Below are positions 26,414-35,246 of a DNA stretch of 64,000 nucleotides, piece after piece. The position numbers and the translations under genes are program-made. Location: assembly GCF_000214705.1 (NCBI RefSeq), contig NC_015573.1, positions 1,387,001 through 1,451,000 of the forward strand. Reading direction: 5' to 3'. Below the pieces are notes generated by a model that searched no databases, was not told the origin of the DNA, and saw only the letters and a list, made by a program, of their open reading frames with translations. Numbering within the stretch: the first letter of the stretch is position 1; each line of letters opens with the position of its first letter. The DNA comes from Desulfofundulus kuznetsovii DSM 6115 (GTDB taxonomy: Bacteria > Bacillota > Desulfotomaculia > Desulfotomaculales > Desulfovirgulaceae).

Positions 26414-29155
26414 TTATTCCTTTGTTCGTGCAGTTAGTTCGTTTAAAACACGTTTTAACTGTTGCAAAGATTCGCCATAACCTGCCCAGTCCCCACCTCT
26501 GAGCCTTTCCATGGCCTGATCGTAAAGTCTGCTGGCCTCCCGTGCCAATTCAGCCACTGACTGGTCACCGGTGGCTGGTTGCGCTCCCGGTGTGGTTTGG
26601 CCCGTTTCCCCTTTGCCATCGGAGAAGATGCGCTTTAGTGCCTCCTCTAAGGTTGGTTCCATGACCACCTGATCGCCGTGGACTACAATTACCCGGCGCA
26701 GTTCGGGCATTTTGCTTTGTTCTGCCTGCAGGTACAGCGGCTCCACGTACAACAGTGAGTCCTTGACCGGTATCACCAGGAGGTTACCCCGGAAGACCCG
26801 GGAACCCCGCTGGTCCCACAGGGAGAGTTGCTGCGAGATGGTGGTGTCCTGGTTAATGCGCGCTTCAATTTGCATGGGGCCGTACACCAGTTCCTGTTTG
26901 GGAAACTCGTATACCAGCAACCGGCCGTAATTGGGGCCGTCCGACCTGCCTGCCAGCCAGGCCACCATATTCTTTTTATTTTGGGGAATAAAGGGCAGGA
27001 TCTGTATATATTCGGGCTCTTTTTCCCCGGGCAGCCTGGTGATAATGTAATAGGCCTCCATAAGCTCTTCCTTGTCTTCAACTATCTCAGTGGGTCTATC
27101 CCATTTATCTTCTTTATTGTAAAAGATCCGGTAGTCCTCCATGTGATAAATAGCATATTTTTGTGCCTGGATCATAAAGAGGTCCTCGGGATAACGGATG
27201 TGAGCCCTCAGGGCTTCAGGCATTTCGGCAAGGGGACGGAAGACACCCGGGAATATTTTGCTGTAGGTTTGGATTATGGGATCATCCTTGTCAGCAATAT
27301 AAAAATCAACGCTTCCATCGTAGGCATCAACCACTACCTTCACTGCATTGCGGATGTAGTTCAATCGGTGGTTATAGGGTTCTGCATAAGGGAACATGTT
27401 GGTGGTTGTATAGGCATCCCACATCCAGTACAGCTTGCCGTTGGCCAGTACAATGTAGGGATCTCTGTCGTAGGTCAGGAAAGGTACCAGCTTAGGTACG
27501 CGTTCATAGATATTGCGGTAATAAAGCACCTGGCTTTCATTAGTGATATCTCCGGAAAGAAGCAACCGGTAGTCCCCGAAGGAGATGGCAAATAGCAGTC
27601 GCCGTACCAGGGAGCCAACTTTGACGCCTTTATTCCCCTGGTAGGTACTCCAGGCATTTTCATCTCCCTTGGGGTAGTCAAATTCGGGGCTCTTGGTATT
27701 GACGATTACATAATTATCCGTGACCTCACCAAAATAAATTTCCGGGCGTTCGATTTTCAGGTCCGTATGGGTGGCGGGAGGAATATCTTTGATGAGGAAA
27801 CGTGGTAAACCTTCCCTGGTTACCTCATTGACCGGGCTCATGACAATACCGTACCCATGGGTATATTTTAGGTGCAGGTTTACCCAGGTTTGCGCCTGAG
27901 GGGGCAACTGGCTTTGATTTAATTCCCTTGCTGCCACCATCACCTGGCGGTAACGTCCATCGATGATATAGCGGTCAATATCAATATTTTTCAGCTGGTA
28001 ATAGAGACGCATTTCCTGCAACTGGCTGTAGGTTTGCTGCAGGGGGCGGTAATCCCAAAGCCGGATGTTGTTAATGGTATCCTGGTTATTCTTCAGATCT
28101 TGCGCGGTTAACTCCCGGCCGGCAGGAAAGGACTTTCTTTCGATACTATCCAGTTTATAGGCCAGGCGGGTGAATTTAATCGCATTTTCAATATAAGGTT
28201 TTTCCCGGTTCATCTCGTTGGGAACGACAATAAATTTTTGGACCGCGGCAGGATAAATACTTCCCAGGACTATAGAGCCAACGACCAGAAAACCGATCGT
28301 ATAAAGAACAAGACGGAAGCGAGAAAGAAACATATTCAATAGTATAATTGCTGTACAGGCCAGGGCCAGGACAAACAGGACTTTATAAGCCAGCAGGTTA
28401 GCGTGAATATCGGTATAGCCGGGGCCATAGACTACTCCTCGCTCGGAATAAAGCAACATGTATTGATCCAGGTGATACCCCCAGGCACGCAGGAGAAAAA
28501 ATGCCGCCGCCAGGCCCGACAGGTGATATTTGGCCTGTTCAAAACGAAAGATGCTTTTCCAGCCGTGTTGAACGGTGCCACCAATCAGGGCATAGATGCC
28601 GCTTACGGCCAGCAAGCTGAGCACACTGGTCCACAATAAAAGCCGGTAGATAAAGTGGTAAAAGGGCAACTGAAAAACGTAAAAACCTACATCACGATGG
28701 AAAATGGGATCTTTCAGGTTAAAGGGGGTGCTGTGCAGAAACTGCTGGACTATATTCCAATTATCGGTTACAGCCAGGGCGGTCAGAAAAGCTGGAATAA
28801 GACTTAAAAAGGCCATGACCGCGGTTAATTTCTTTGATTGAACATACCTGCTCCAGGGAGGCTGGTAAAGGGTGACTATGTCGCCATCGCTGATCGGCTT
28901 GGTCTCGGCTGCTTTACTCAGCGGGCCGCGGGTAAATAATAGGTTAATAAAAATGACCAGAAAGACCGTTAACCCAGCAACCAGACCTACCGCCCACTTT
29001 GAGAGCAAAATCGTTAGAAACAATTTTTCAAAATTTAAGGATTTAAACCACAACCAGTCAGTATAAAAACCCGCTCCCCAGTATATCAGGGCCAGGATGA
29101 TCAAGAGACCTAAAATTAACAATGTTTTAGAAAATCTTAAAGCTATCCCCAACAC
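26414..29155 (-). CDS. UPF0182 family large membrane protein
   Basis: A 913-residue protein with about seven N-terminal membrane helices (residues 10-300) and a large extracytoplasmic domain. Family features include DWLWFKSLNFEKLFLT, HLDQYMLLYSERGVVYGPGYTD, RLWDYRPLQQTYSQLQ and the closing KRVLNELTARTKE. UPF0182 / COG1615 proteins occur in actinobacteria, clostridia and cyanobacteria; function is unknown. GTG start after GGGGAGGGTTAT. The C-terminus has a Gln/Thr/Pro linker then a coiled-coil-like tail. Confidence 0.88.
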   Translation of the reverse strand: MLGIALRFSKTLLILGLLIILALIYWGAGFYTDWLWFKSLNFEKLFLTILLSKWAVGLVAGLTVFLVIFINLLFTRGPLSKAAETKPISDGDIVTLYQPPWSRYVQSKKLTAVMAFLSLIPAFLTALAVTDNWNIVQQFLHSTPFNLKDPIFHRDVGFYVFQLPFYHFIYRLLLWTSVLSLLAVSGIYALIGGTVQHGWKSIFRFEQAKYHLSGLAAAFFLLRAWGYHLDQYMLLYSERGVVYGPGYTDIHANLLAYKVLFVLALACTAIILLNMFLSRFRLVLYTIGFLVVGSIVLGSIYPAAVQKFIVVPNEMNREKPYIENAIKFTRLAYKLDSIERKSFPAGRELTAQDLKNNQDTINNIRLWDYRPLQQTYSQLQEMRLYYQLKNIDIDRYIIDGRYRQVMVAARELNQSQLPPQAQTWVNLHLKYTHGYGIVMSPVNEVTREGLPRFLIKDIPPATHTDLKIERPEIYFGEVTDNYVIVNTKSPEFDYPKGDENAWSTYQGNKGVKVGSLVRRLLFAISFGDYRLLLSGDITNESQVLYYRNIYERVPKLVPFLTYDRDPYIVLANGKLYWMWDAYTTTNMFPYAEPYNHRLNYIRNAVKVVVDAYDGSVDFYIADKDDPIIQTYSKIFPGVFRPLAEMPEALRAHIRYPEDLFMIQAQKYAIYHMEDYRIFYNKEDKWDRPTEIVEDKEELMEAYYIITRLPGEKEPEYIQILPFIPQNKKNMVAWLAGRSDGPNYGRLLVYEFPKQELVYGPMQIEARINQDTTISQQLSLWDQRGSRVFRGNLLVIPVKDSLLYVEPLYLQAEQSKMPELRRVIVVHGDQVVMEPTLEEALKRIFSDGKGETGQTTPGAQPATGDQSVAELAREASRLYDQAMERLRGGDWAGYGESLQQLKRVLNELTARTKE

Positions 29156-29224
29156 ATAACCCTCCCCTGTTGCGATGCCAGAAGCGTCCCTTGCTCCGAG
29201 GTGTCCTGTATGCTATTTGAAAAA

Positions 29225-29413
29225 TTACATGGGCTTGGGAATTTTTTGCGCCTCATCTGCTTCGTGGCGTAATTTTGCTTCACACAACTGACAAATCAAA
29301 ATGGACTTTTTAGGTTGCAGATCCTCATCCTCGTAATCATCGTAGGAATCCGGGTTAAACTCTTCAACCTCTATCATACGACCACATATGATACACCGGG
29401 TCCCCACCGGCAA
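29225..29413 (-). CDS. Small zinc-ribbon protein, DUF2197/YlaI-like
   Basis: A 62-residue protein with two Cys pairs, CIICGRM near residue 7 and CQLCEAK near residue 41, separated by an acidic linker. The spacing suggests one structural zinc. The C-terminal HEADEAQKIPKPM tail is basic/Pro-ended. It resembles DUF2197 proteins of unknown function. Confidence 0.72.
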   Translation of the reverse strand: MPVGTRCIICGRMIEVEEFNPDSYDDYEDEDLQPKKSILICQLCEAKLRHEADEAQKIPKPM

Positions 29414-29500
29414 CCCTCCCCCTACATGTTTCTTTATATGTATGTTTTATTCGCCGTCCTGTAATGATTTCCTTCCTGGTTTTATTGGAGGTAATAATTA

Positions 29501-29527
29501 AAGCCTGCCGAATTGATCGGCAGGCTT
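29501..29527 (-). terminator. Hairpin after galT
   Basis: AAGCCTGCCG (29501-29510) pairs perfectly with CGGCAGGCTT (29518-29527) around seven bases. On the minus strand TTTAATTATTAC follows, a moderate T-rich tail. Confidence 0.75.
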
Positions 29528-29556
29528 TGCCTCACAAGAGTAAAGTGTTGTTTTAT

Positions 29557-30582
29557 TCAAAAGTATGTTTTTAATTCCCGGGCCATTTCTTCAGGTACAT
29601 GTAATGTCCACGGTTCATCGTGGAGCACCTGAAGATGGCTGAAGTCACTTCCCACCAGGGGATAAATGGTGTAACGTCCCACGATCCGGGCGGTGATCCA
29701 GAACCCCCGGTCCTCTTGCCGGGCAGTATAGAGGGCTGCGTTGAAACTGGCGATATTAATATAATCGTAATAGCGAATAACCTTAAGTAAACCCTCTGCC
29801 AGGTCTTGCAAATCCTGGTTTTCCACCTCTGCGATGGTTGTTTTGTGGGGCAGAATGGCCGTAACGTCACACAGGGCCCGGGGGGCGAAGGTGGCCAACC
29901 AGTGGATGTTTCCCACCCGGCCCAGGTAACGTTCACCCTTTTCCTGTTCATACTCCAGGAGATCCGCCCAAAAGTTACGGCCGTTTTTCTCCAGATAAGC
30001 CTTCCCGTGATCAATCATTTCCGCATCGTAGCGGCAGGGCTGCGGTCCGCACAAAACCTGTAAGTGGGGGTGAATTATAGAACCACCGGAATAAGGCATG
30101 TAATTCCAGTTCACAGAACCGTACCGGGCCCGCTCCGCATCGTAAGTTTCCACTAACCTGAGAAAATCCAGCGAGGCCCGGAAACTGTCAACGATAATGC
30201 CGGTTGTTAGTTCGGTCATGGACAGATAATGTTCCGGTCCCATTACTGTCACTCCGGCATAAATCTCGTAAGGTGCCAGGTTTGGCACTACCACTGCCTG
30301 ACCGTAATTCAAACGGCCCCCGGGTACCATATCCTCAGGAAAACGGGGCGTGGCCTTTTCAAGGTTTTCGGGGCAAAAGGGGCAAAACTTCTGTCGTGAT
30401 TCCTCCACAAAGGGCGTCCAATCGTGGCGGGGTAATTTGCGGTTGCGCAAAGGCAGAATGCGCACCCTCTGGCCGGTTAAGGGATCAAACCGTATCTCGC
30501 TGGGGGTGCTGGTTAAGGCAAACCCCTGGAAGGGGTTGTGAAATTGTGTTTCGTTTACTATTTTCCGCAACTCAATACCCAT
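29557..30582 (-). CDS. galT: Galactose-1-phosphate uridylyltransferase-like protein
   Basis: A 341-residue HIT-superfamily nucleotidyltransferase. The active-site triad region is GGSIIHPHLQVL (HPHxQ, nucleophile His), and a zinc-type CPFCPENLEKATP lies near residue 67. VVVPNLAPYEIYAGVTV is a family segment. It exchanges UMP between UDP-glucose and galactose 1-phosphate in canonical GalT; because no galK or galE is nearby, another sugar phosphate is possible. Confidence 0.8.
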   Translation of the reverse strand: MGIELRKIVNETQFHNPFQGFALTSTPSEIRFDPLTGQRVRILPLRNRKLPRHDWTPFVEESRQKFCPFCPENLEKATPRFPEDMVPGGRLNYGQAVVVPNLAPYEIYAGVTVMGPEHYLSMTELTTGIIVDSFRASLDFLRLVETYDAERARYGSVNWNYMPYSGGSIIHPHLQVLCGPQPCRYDAEMIDHGKAYLEKNGRNFWADLLEYEQEKGERYLGRVGNIHWLATFAPRALCDVTAILPHKTTIAEVENQDLQDLAEGLLKVIRYYDYINIASFNAALYTARQEDRGFWITARIVGRYTIYPLVGSDFSHLQVLHDEPWTLHVPEEMARELKTYF

Positions 30583-30848
30583 ACATAAGCCCGTGCGATT
30601 TATCCCCGGCGCTAATGAAAGTCATTTTTGCATTTACCTGTCCGGGATAATCTGGTCGCTCCGGGGCACTCCCCCCTTTCGCAAAAGTTTTCAGGTTTCT
30701 TTCATTTTAGCAACAACCACCAGTCTTGTCATCCCGTATTTCGCGGGTTGATATGTTGATATATTTAATGGCTCCCTGGGAAAATTGGTTGACGACACTC
30801 CGGCCAGGCAACAACACCTTTTGAAATGGATTTTGAAATGGCTGAAGT

Positions 30849-30976
30849 ATCCCCAGTTTTTTAAAGCCCCTGTTTTGGCTCGGTAGCGAGCGACTTGAGC
30901 CGAGCACTAGTTTGGCCCGCGAGGCTCACTGGAGCGAGCGGGAGCCAAAACAGGGTAGTTGGAAAGTGGGGATAAC
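30849..30976. repeat. Y-shaped palindromic element
   Basis: CCCTGTTTTGGCTC (30868-30881) pairs perfectly with GAGCCAAAACAGGG (30941-30954). Outside, ATCCCC (30849-30854) meets GGGGAT (30968-30973) with partial pairing between. Inside are two further hairpins, GCTCGG/CCGAGC and CCCGC/GCGGG with GCTC/GAGC. The result is a three-way junction of about 125 nt. The 30583-30848 stretch before it shows no gene. Confidence 0.7.
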
Positions 30977-30993
30977 TCAGTTGAAATGGTCCT
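30974..30993 (+). repeat. Target-site duplication, left copy
   Basis: AACTCAGTTGAAATGGTCCT, identical to 32649-32668 on the other side of the insertion sequence. Confidence 0.85.
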
Positions 30994-31043
30994 GTCAAGC
31001 GTCAGTGACTTTGTCAGTGAAATTCGTCAGTGAAAATGTCACT
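30994..31043 (+). repeat. IS left terminal inverted repeat with internal triplication
   Basis: GTCAGTGACTTT, GTCAGTGAAATTC and GTCAGTGAAAATGTCA follow one another; the last unit matches the right end in inverse orientation. GAAAATGTCACTC recurs at about 31078. The unit is a likely transposase-binding site. Confidence 0.75.
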
Positions 31044-31111
31044 CAGACACATTACTTATCTCATTCATCTGGGCTAAGAAAATGTCACTCCTGGTTTTTA
31101 ATAAGGCGGCG

Positions 31112-31246
31112 GTCTTGACAGCCACTCCTCACGTGGTTAAGTTAAAAATGCCGACGGGGCGGCTCCGGGGAACATGCAACAAAGACGTAGCACGCCCCCG
31201 TCAGGTAGTCCATTGTACCACGTGAGGGGTCCCCGGCTGTCAAGAC
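31112..31246. repeat. Nested inverted repeat inside the IS
   Basis: GTCTTGACAGCC (31112-31123) pairs with GGCTGTCAAGAC (31235-31246), ACTC with GGGT, and CTCACGTGGT (31128-31137) with ACCACGTGAG (31217-31226). A second stem, GACGGGG (31153-31159) with CCCCGTC (31196-31202), closes the loop. It fills most of the noncoding space between transposase stop and left end. Confidence 0.75.
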
Positions 31247-31297
31247 TCCCCTTCGGCGCCGCCAGGGGAAGGCCTCAGGGGCTCACCAAAGAACATG

Positions 31298-32596
31298 CTA
31301 AAAACTGACGCCATGATTGATCTGACTTGATTTCCATGGCTTGCGCCATGGGTGGTCGGGGGCGGGTTTTCTGCCCATAGACTGCCCGCCCTTTTTCCCA
31401 GCTTCTTTATTCTTCGGTGACAAGGAACTCGCCGGAATCGGTTCAAGGGGGTAAATGTGGCCGTTCCAGCCAACAAAGAGACTGCCGTCAGCGAGCCTGT
31501 GCACCTCCACCACCGTGCGCAAAGGAATGACCGGAACACCTTTGGTATTCACCACCCTGTAGGTCTGTTTCTGGTACTGAATGGTGTAGCCAGGGTTCAA
31601 AACCCGGCGCTCCTTCCAGCAAAAAACATGCTCCAAACGCAAGTGGGCAGGAACGGGGCGAAAGGCAGACGCAGAGCTTTCCGGGGGTACCGCGAACTGC
31701 CGGTTGTAACGTTCAATAAAACGTCCAAGGACCTCGTTGGCCTCTTCGAGGGAACATGCCCCCGCCAGGCGAAGCTCAACGGTCAGGCGTTCCTGAAGAG
31801 TCCCAAAAGCCCTTTCAACGCGCCCCTTTGCCTGGGGGGAGCGGGCGGGGATATGGGTAATCCCCAACTCATTTAAAATGCGGCCGATTTGGGTCAGCGG
31901 CCGAACCTCTCCCAGCAGCTGCTGCTCAAGGGATACTTCCTTTTCCGGGGGGAAGAAAAGGGTGTGCCGGTCAGAGTAAATGGCCAGAGGAATACCGTAA
32001 CGGGTAACCAGGTCGAAAAGAAGACGCCGGTAACCTTCGAAATCTTCCGTTAGACTGAAAAGGGCGGCCAAAATCATACTGGTGGCGTCGTCCACCGCCA
32101 AAAGCAAAACCAGTTTTGGTCCCCTTCCCTCGAGCCAATCATGATGGCTACCATCGATCAAGACCAGCATCCCAAACTGGGGTTTCCGCTGACGACGGCG
32201 GTGCAGTTTAGGCGGACGGTGCTTCCGCGGGCTCGGAATGCCGGCGCTTTTCAGGATGCGACCCACTGAAGAAGGACTCAAGGTAATTCCTTCCCGTTCG
32301 CAGAGCAACTCGCTAAGAAAAGTATAATTGCACCCCCTGTAAATGGTTTGGGCGAGTTGGATGACCTGCTGCCGGGTCTCCTCGGGAACAGCGTGAACCG
32401 GCTTGCGGCCCCGGTTCCCATGGACGAGGGCAGCAGGCCCCTGCGACTGGAATTTGGCCTTTAGCCTGTATACCTGACGTTCACTTAAGCCTAATACCAG
32501 GGCAGCTTCAAAGGTTGAGATCTGACCTTCCAGAACCCGCTGCAAAACCAGCATCCGCTTCAGTTCCGTCTGTGACAGGGTAACCATCTCCTTCAT
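31298..32596 (-). CDS. DDE transposase, ISNCY (IS1202 group)-like
   Basis: A 432-residue transposase. An N-terminal HTH (FEAALVLGLSERQVYRLKAK) is followed by an rve-type catalytic core: Asp in MLVLIDGSHHDWLEG, Asp in AIYSDRHTLFF and Glu in KGRVERAFGTLQERL. This context matches IS1202/ISDol1-like ISNCY transposases. The C-terminal 60 residues are basic and Pro-rich. ATG start follows AAGGAGATGG. The frame is intact, so the element may be active. Confidence 0.87.
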   Translation of the reverse strand: MKEMVTLSQTELKRMLVLQRVLEGQISTFEAALVLGLSERQVYRLKAKFQSQGPAALVHGNRGRKPVHAVPEETRQQVIQLAQTIYRGCNYTFLSELLCEREGITLSPSSVGRILKSAGIPSPRKHRPPKLHRRRQRKPQFGMLVLIDGSHHDWLEGRGPKLVLLLAVDDATSMILAALFSLTEDFEGYRRLLFDLVTRYGIPLAIYSDRHTLFFPPEKEVSLEQQLLGEVRPLTQIGRILNELGITHIPARSPQAKGRVERAFGTLQERLTVELRLAGACSLEEANEVLGRFIERYNRQFAVPPESSASAFRPVPAHLRLEHVFCWKERRVLNPGYTIQYQKQTYRVVNTKGVPVIPLRTVVEVHRLADGSLFVGWNGHIYPLEPIPASSLSPKNKEAGKKGGQSMGRKPAPDHPWRKPWKSSQINHGVSF

Positions 32597-32648
32597 ACTG
32601 ACATTTTCACTGACGGATTTTACCCTGACAATATCACAGACGGATCAC
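32597..32648 (-). repeat. IS right terminal inverted repeat
   Basis: Read on the minus strand it is CCGTCAGTGAAAATGTCA near the transposase start, then a GTCAGGG unit and the GTGATCCGTC end. It matches the left end over about 45 bases with gaps. Confidence 0.75.
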
Positions 32649-32668
32649 AACTCAGTTGAAATGGTCCT
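32649..32668 (+). repeat. Target-site duplication, right copy
   Basis: Identical to 30974-30993. Its last T is the first base of the tRNA-Trp -35 box. Confidence 0.85.
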
Positions 32669-32696
32669 TGACGGGCCGTTGAAAATATTTTATAAT
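32668..32696 (+). promoter_or_regulatory. Promoter of tRNA-Trp
   Basis: TTGACG (32668-32673) and TATAAT (32691-32696) with the ideal 17-bp spacer, 34 bases before the tRNA. Confidence 0.85.
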
Positions 32697-32729
32697 AACA
32701 CTGCTAAGAATATAGGAACAGGTGGTTGT

Positions 32730-32805
<76 letters not shown>

Positions 32806-32815
32806 AAGAAACGCA

Positions 32816-32839
32816 GGAGCCTCAAGGGTTTGAGGCTCC
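32816..32839 (+). terminator. Hairpin after tRNA-Trp, element-encoded
   Basis: GGAGCCTCAA and TTGAGGCTCC pair perfectly around GGGT; TTCACTTTAT follows. It lies inside the island and would replace the native tRNA terminator. Confidence 0.7.
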
Positions 32840-32872
32840 TTCACTTTATAGCGAATTCTGCAGAAAGGGACT

Positions 32873-32904
32873 TTTGGGAGCAATTTGGGAGCAAACTGGG
32901 TGCA
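32873..32904 (+). repeat. Integrase arm-type repeats, left
   Basis: TTTGGGAGCA at 32873 and 32884, and the variant CTGGGTGCA at 32896, at an 11-bp period. The same decamer recurs near the right end of the island. Confidence 0.72.
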
Positions 32905-32948
32905 AGGCCACTCTCCAGGCCAACCAATACAAGCAACAGGGACAGGTG

Positions 32949-34127
32949 TTAAGCCTGCCCCTGTTTTCTCTTTCCGGCAAGGATGCCGTCCAGTTTCTCG
33001 GCTGCCTCCCTGTCGGCACTCTTTAATGCGTGGCCGTATATGTCCATGGTGGTGCTGATGTTGGAGTGCCCCAGGCGGGCTGAAATGGTTTTCGCGTGGA
33101 CCCCCTGCCCTATCAACAGGCTGGCGTGCGTGTGCCTCAAGCCGTGGAACGGGAGCGGCGGCAGGTTGTGCCTTTTGAGGAAGGCGGGAAACCATTTGCT
33201 GATGGTGTCAATATGCATTGGCCTGCCGTCCCAGGTTGTGAAAAGCCTGTCCGACCCCTGCCACAAGTCCCCCACCTTCAACCTCTCCTGGGCCTGGTGC
33301 CTCTTGTACTCCTTCAGCAGGTACATGACCGAAGGCGGCAGCGTAACGACCCGCCTGGACTCTTCGGTTTTTGGTTCCTTCGTGAACTGTCCCCTGCCCG
33401 GCAGGTACTGCGCAGCCCGGCGTACTTCCAGGGTGCCCTTCTGGAAGTCTATATCCTTCCATTCCAGTGCCATCAATTCCCCCCTTCTCAATCCGCTTGC
33501 TACGGCCAGGACCACCATTACCCTGTACTTCAAGGGTTCCTGTTCCAGTGCCTCCATGAGTGCAGCGAACTGGGTTTCATCATAGCTGGCGGCCTGTTGC
33601 TTCTTCACCCTGGGCGGCTTCACCCTGCTGGCCGGGTTGGAAGGGATAACCTGCCACTCCACTGCGTCCTGCAGGATGGCCGAAATCAGCCGGTGGTGGT
33701 GCAGGATGGTCCTTTCAGACAATCCACCGGGTTTGCCGTCCTCCCGGATGCCATCTTCCTGCAGGTTTTTACAAAACTCCATCAGGTGCAGGGGCTTGAT
33801 CTGTTCTATTTTCAGGTGCCCCATAGCCGGCAGGATGCGTGTTTCAAGCATTTGCCTGTAGCGGTGGACCGTCTTTGGTGCCAGGTTGGGTTCGGCGTAA
33901 TCCCGGAGCCAGCGTTCAACGAACTGCCCGAAGGTTAACTTCGACGGTTCCACATACTGGCCCCGCAGTACTTCGGCGGCAAATAAGTCCAGCAGCTTTT
34001 CAGCCTCCCGCTTGGACGGCGCTTCAACGTTTTTTCTGAACACCTTCCGCTTACCATCCGGTCCCGTTCCTCCCGGAACGTTCAGCCTCCATTTATTTTC
34101 CCCCCGCTTTTCAACCCAGCCGGCCAT
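32949..34127 (-). CDS. int: Tyrosine recombinase / phage-type integrase
   Basis: A 392-residue site-specific recombinase. The N-terminal 60 residues resemble an arm-binding AP2-like domain, residues about 65-180 a SAM-like core-binding domain, and the C-terminal half the catalytic domain. Catalytic residues are visible: Arg in ASGLRRGELMALEW (about 213), HxxR in FHGLRHTHAS (about 326), His in LGHSNISTTM and Tyr in MDIYGHAL (about 363). It lies 143 bases from the tRNA 3' end and points toward it, the usual layout for tRNA-targeting islands. Confidence 0.93.
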   Translation of the reverse strand: MAGWVEKRGENKWRLNVPGGTGPDGKRKVFRKNVEAPSKREAEKLLDLFAAEVLRGQYVEPSKLTFGQFVERWLRDYAEPNLAPKTVHRYRQMLETRILPAMGHLKIEQIKPLHLMEFCKNLQEDGIREDGKPGGLSERTILHHHRLISAILQDAVEWQVIPSNPASRVKPPRVKKQQAASYDETQFAALMEALEQEPLKYRVMVVLAVASGLRRGELMALEWKDIDFQKGTLEVRRAAQYLPGRGQFTKEPKTEESRRVVTLPPSVMYLLKEYKRHQAQERLKVGDLWQGSDRLFTTWDGRPMHIDTISKWFPAFLKRHNLPPLPFHGLRHTHASLLIGQGVHAKTISARLGHSNISTTMDIYGHALKSADREAAEKLDGILAGKRKQGQA

Positions 34128-34130
34128 TAG

Positions 34131-35177
34131 TTAGACCCTCCCTTTTTTTACCCATTTTTTAATCTTTTCAGTATCAATAGCTGTTTCGGCGGCTATTTCG
34201 TCTATTGATTTACCTTCCTTCCATAGGCGTAAGACTTCCCTTTTGATTCTATTATGGTATACCTGCCGGCAACCTTCATGGTAGAGCTGGTTCTTCCGTG
34301 GCTTAATTATTGGTTCTTCGCACACTGGGCATATACGATATTCCTGTTCAATCTGGCCGGTGATCTTAAGAAAGAAAAGCAGCCATATGGCTTGCAATAG
34401 GGACGGAACTACCCATGTCATGTAGAAAGCGGGTAAAGATTTTTTGTTTTTGTAATCAAATCTATAGAAACAGATGGGTAAAATTGGGCTTTTCATGTCC
34501 ATGTTATGGACTTTTTGATTAATTACATTAACTAATAAAAACGATGCCGTATCGATAATTTGACCGGAGAGAAGTTTGCGTTGAATATATACTTCCAGCG
34601 GGAGATAATCAGTATAACTCCCGTTTTTAACACCATTATTTTCATCATTATCAACAACTATGGGTATATGGCTGCACTCAATTAAATGACTTAATAAATC
34701 GCAAACTCTTGTTTTGAGTGCTTCCGTACTATTGTTAAAAAGCCCTTCATATAGCCTTAGGGCGTAATAACAAAGCCTTGCTTCCCGGTGTAATTCAGTA
34801 ACGTTACTTCCCTTGTTCCATTGCCCTATTTTAAGCGATTGGTGTCCGTGTTCATTAAAAATATCCCCATAGCGATATAAGAAGTCGAGTATCTTATCTT
34901 TCCGTGGCTGTTCCGTCCTTCCCAAAGCGGCAAACTCCAAAAACAATTCGGGAGCTTCAGTAAAAGGGTTATAGATACGGGATATTCCACTATTTGGATC
35001 AACCCAAACGTGCTCATCCTGTAAAAAATGAGTCAATGCTGTTAGTCCTGAATCACGGGACATAGTAATGCATTCCGCTTCTGTAGGTGTGTAAATTTTG
35101 TATTGGTTATATACGGTCCACCTCTGGCATTCAGGAAACCGCAAAAATTCCGGCATACCGTCCTTCGGAAAATCCAT
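34131..35177 (-). CDS. Island protein of unknown function with C-terminal zinc/HTH segment
   Basis: A 348-residue protein between integrase and the divergent repressor. Residues 1-270 are unrecognised. The C-terminal 70 residues show CPVCEEPIIKPRKNQLYHEGC, a likely CX2C...HX3C zinc knuckle, then RVYHNRI-type basic text and a helix-turn-helix (SIDEIAAETAIDTEKIKKW). The gene is much more AT-rich than its neighbours, which suggests separate acquisition. ATG 35177 follows AGGAGGGTAACCAAA; the frame to 35231 is less likely. Genes in this slot of prophages and satellites often give immunity or defence, but no evidence beyond place supports that. Confidence 0.6.
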   Translation of the reverse strand: MDFPKDGMPEFLRFPECQRWTVYNQYKIYTPTEAECITMSRDSGLTALTHFLQDEHVWVDPNSGISRIYNPFTEAPELFLEFAALGRTEQPRKDKILDFLYRYGDIFNEHGHQSLKIGQWNKGSNVTELHREARLCYYALRLYEGLFNNSTEALKTRVCDLLSHLIECSHIPIVVDNDENNGVKNGSYTDYLPLEVYIQRKLLSGQIIDTASFLLVNVINQKVHNMDMKSPILPICFYRFDYKNKKSLPAFYMTWVVPSLLQAIWLLFFLKITGQIEQEYRICPVCEEPIIKPRKNQLYHEGCRQVYHNRIKREVLRLWKEGKSIDEIAAETAIDTEKIKKWVKKGRV

Positions 35178-35246
35178 TTTGGTTACCCTCCTTCGTTCAA
35201 ACCAGCTTGAGAACATGCGTGGGTGTCCCATAAAAGCACCCTCCTT

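Larger units (their letters stand above)
30994..32648 (-). mobile_element. Complete insertion sequence, IS1202/ISNCY-like, 1655 bp
   Basis: The element is bounded by imperfect inverted ends (30994-31043 and about 32597-32648) sharing CGTCAGTGAAAATGTCA and a GTCAGTG-type unit repeated two to three times within each end. Both ends begin with GT. A perfect 20-bp direct repeat flanks it; long duplications are known for IS1202-group elements. It holds one intact transposase gene and a large palindrome on the 3' side of that gene. It sits directly upstream of the tRNA-Trp promoter. Confidence 0.85.

Noticed and set aside
30707-30907. 66-codon minus-strand frame in the palindromic element
   Set aside because: It reads through the inverted repeat and lacks a ribosome site and conserved pattern.
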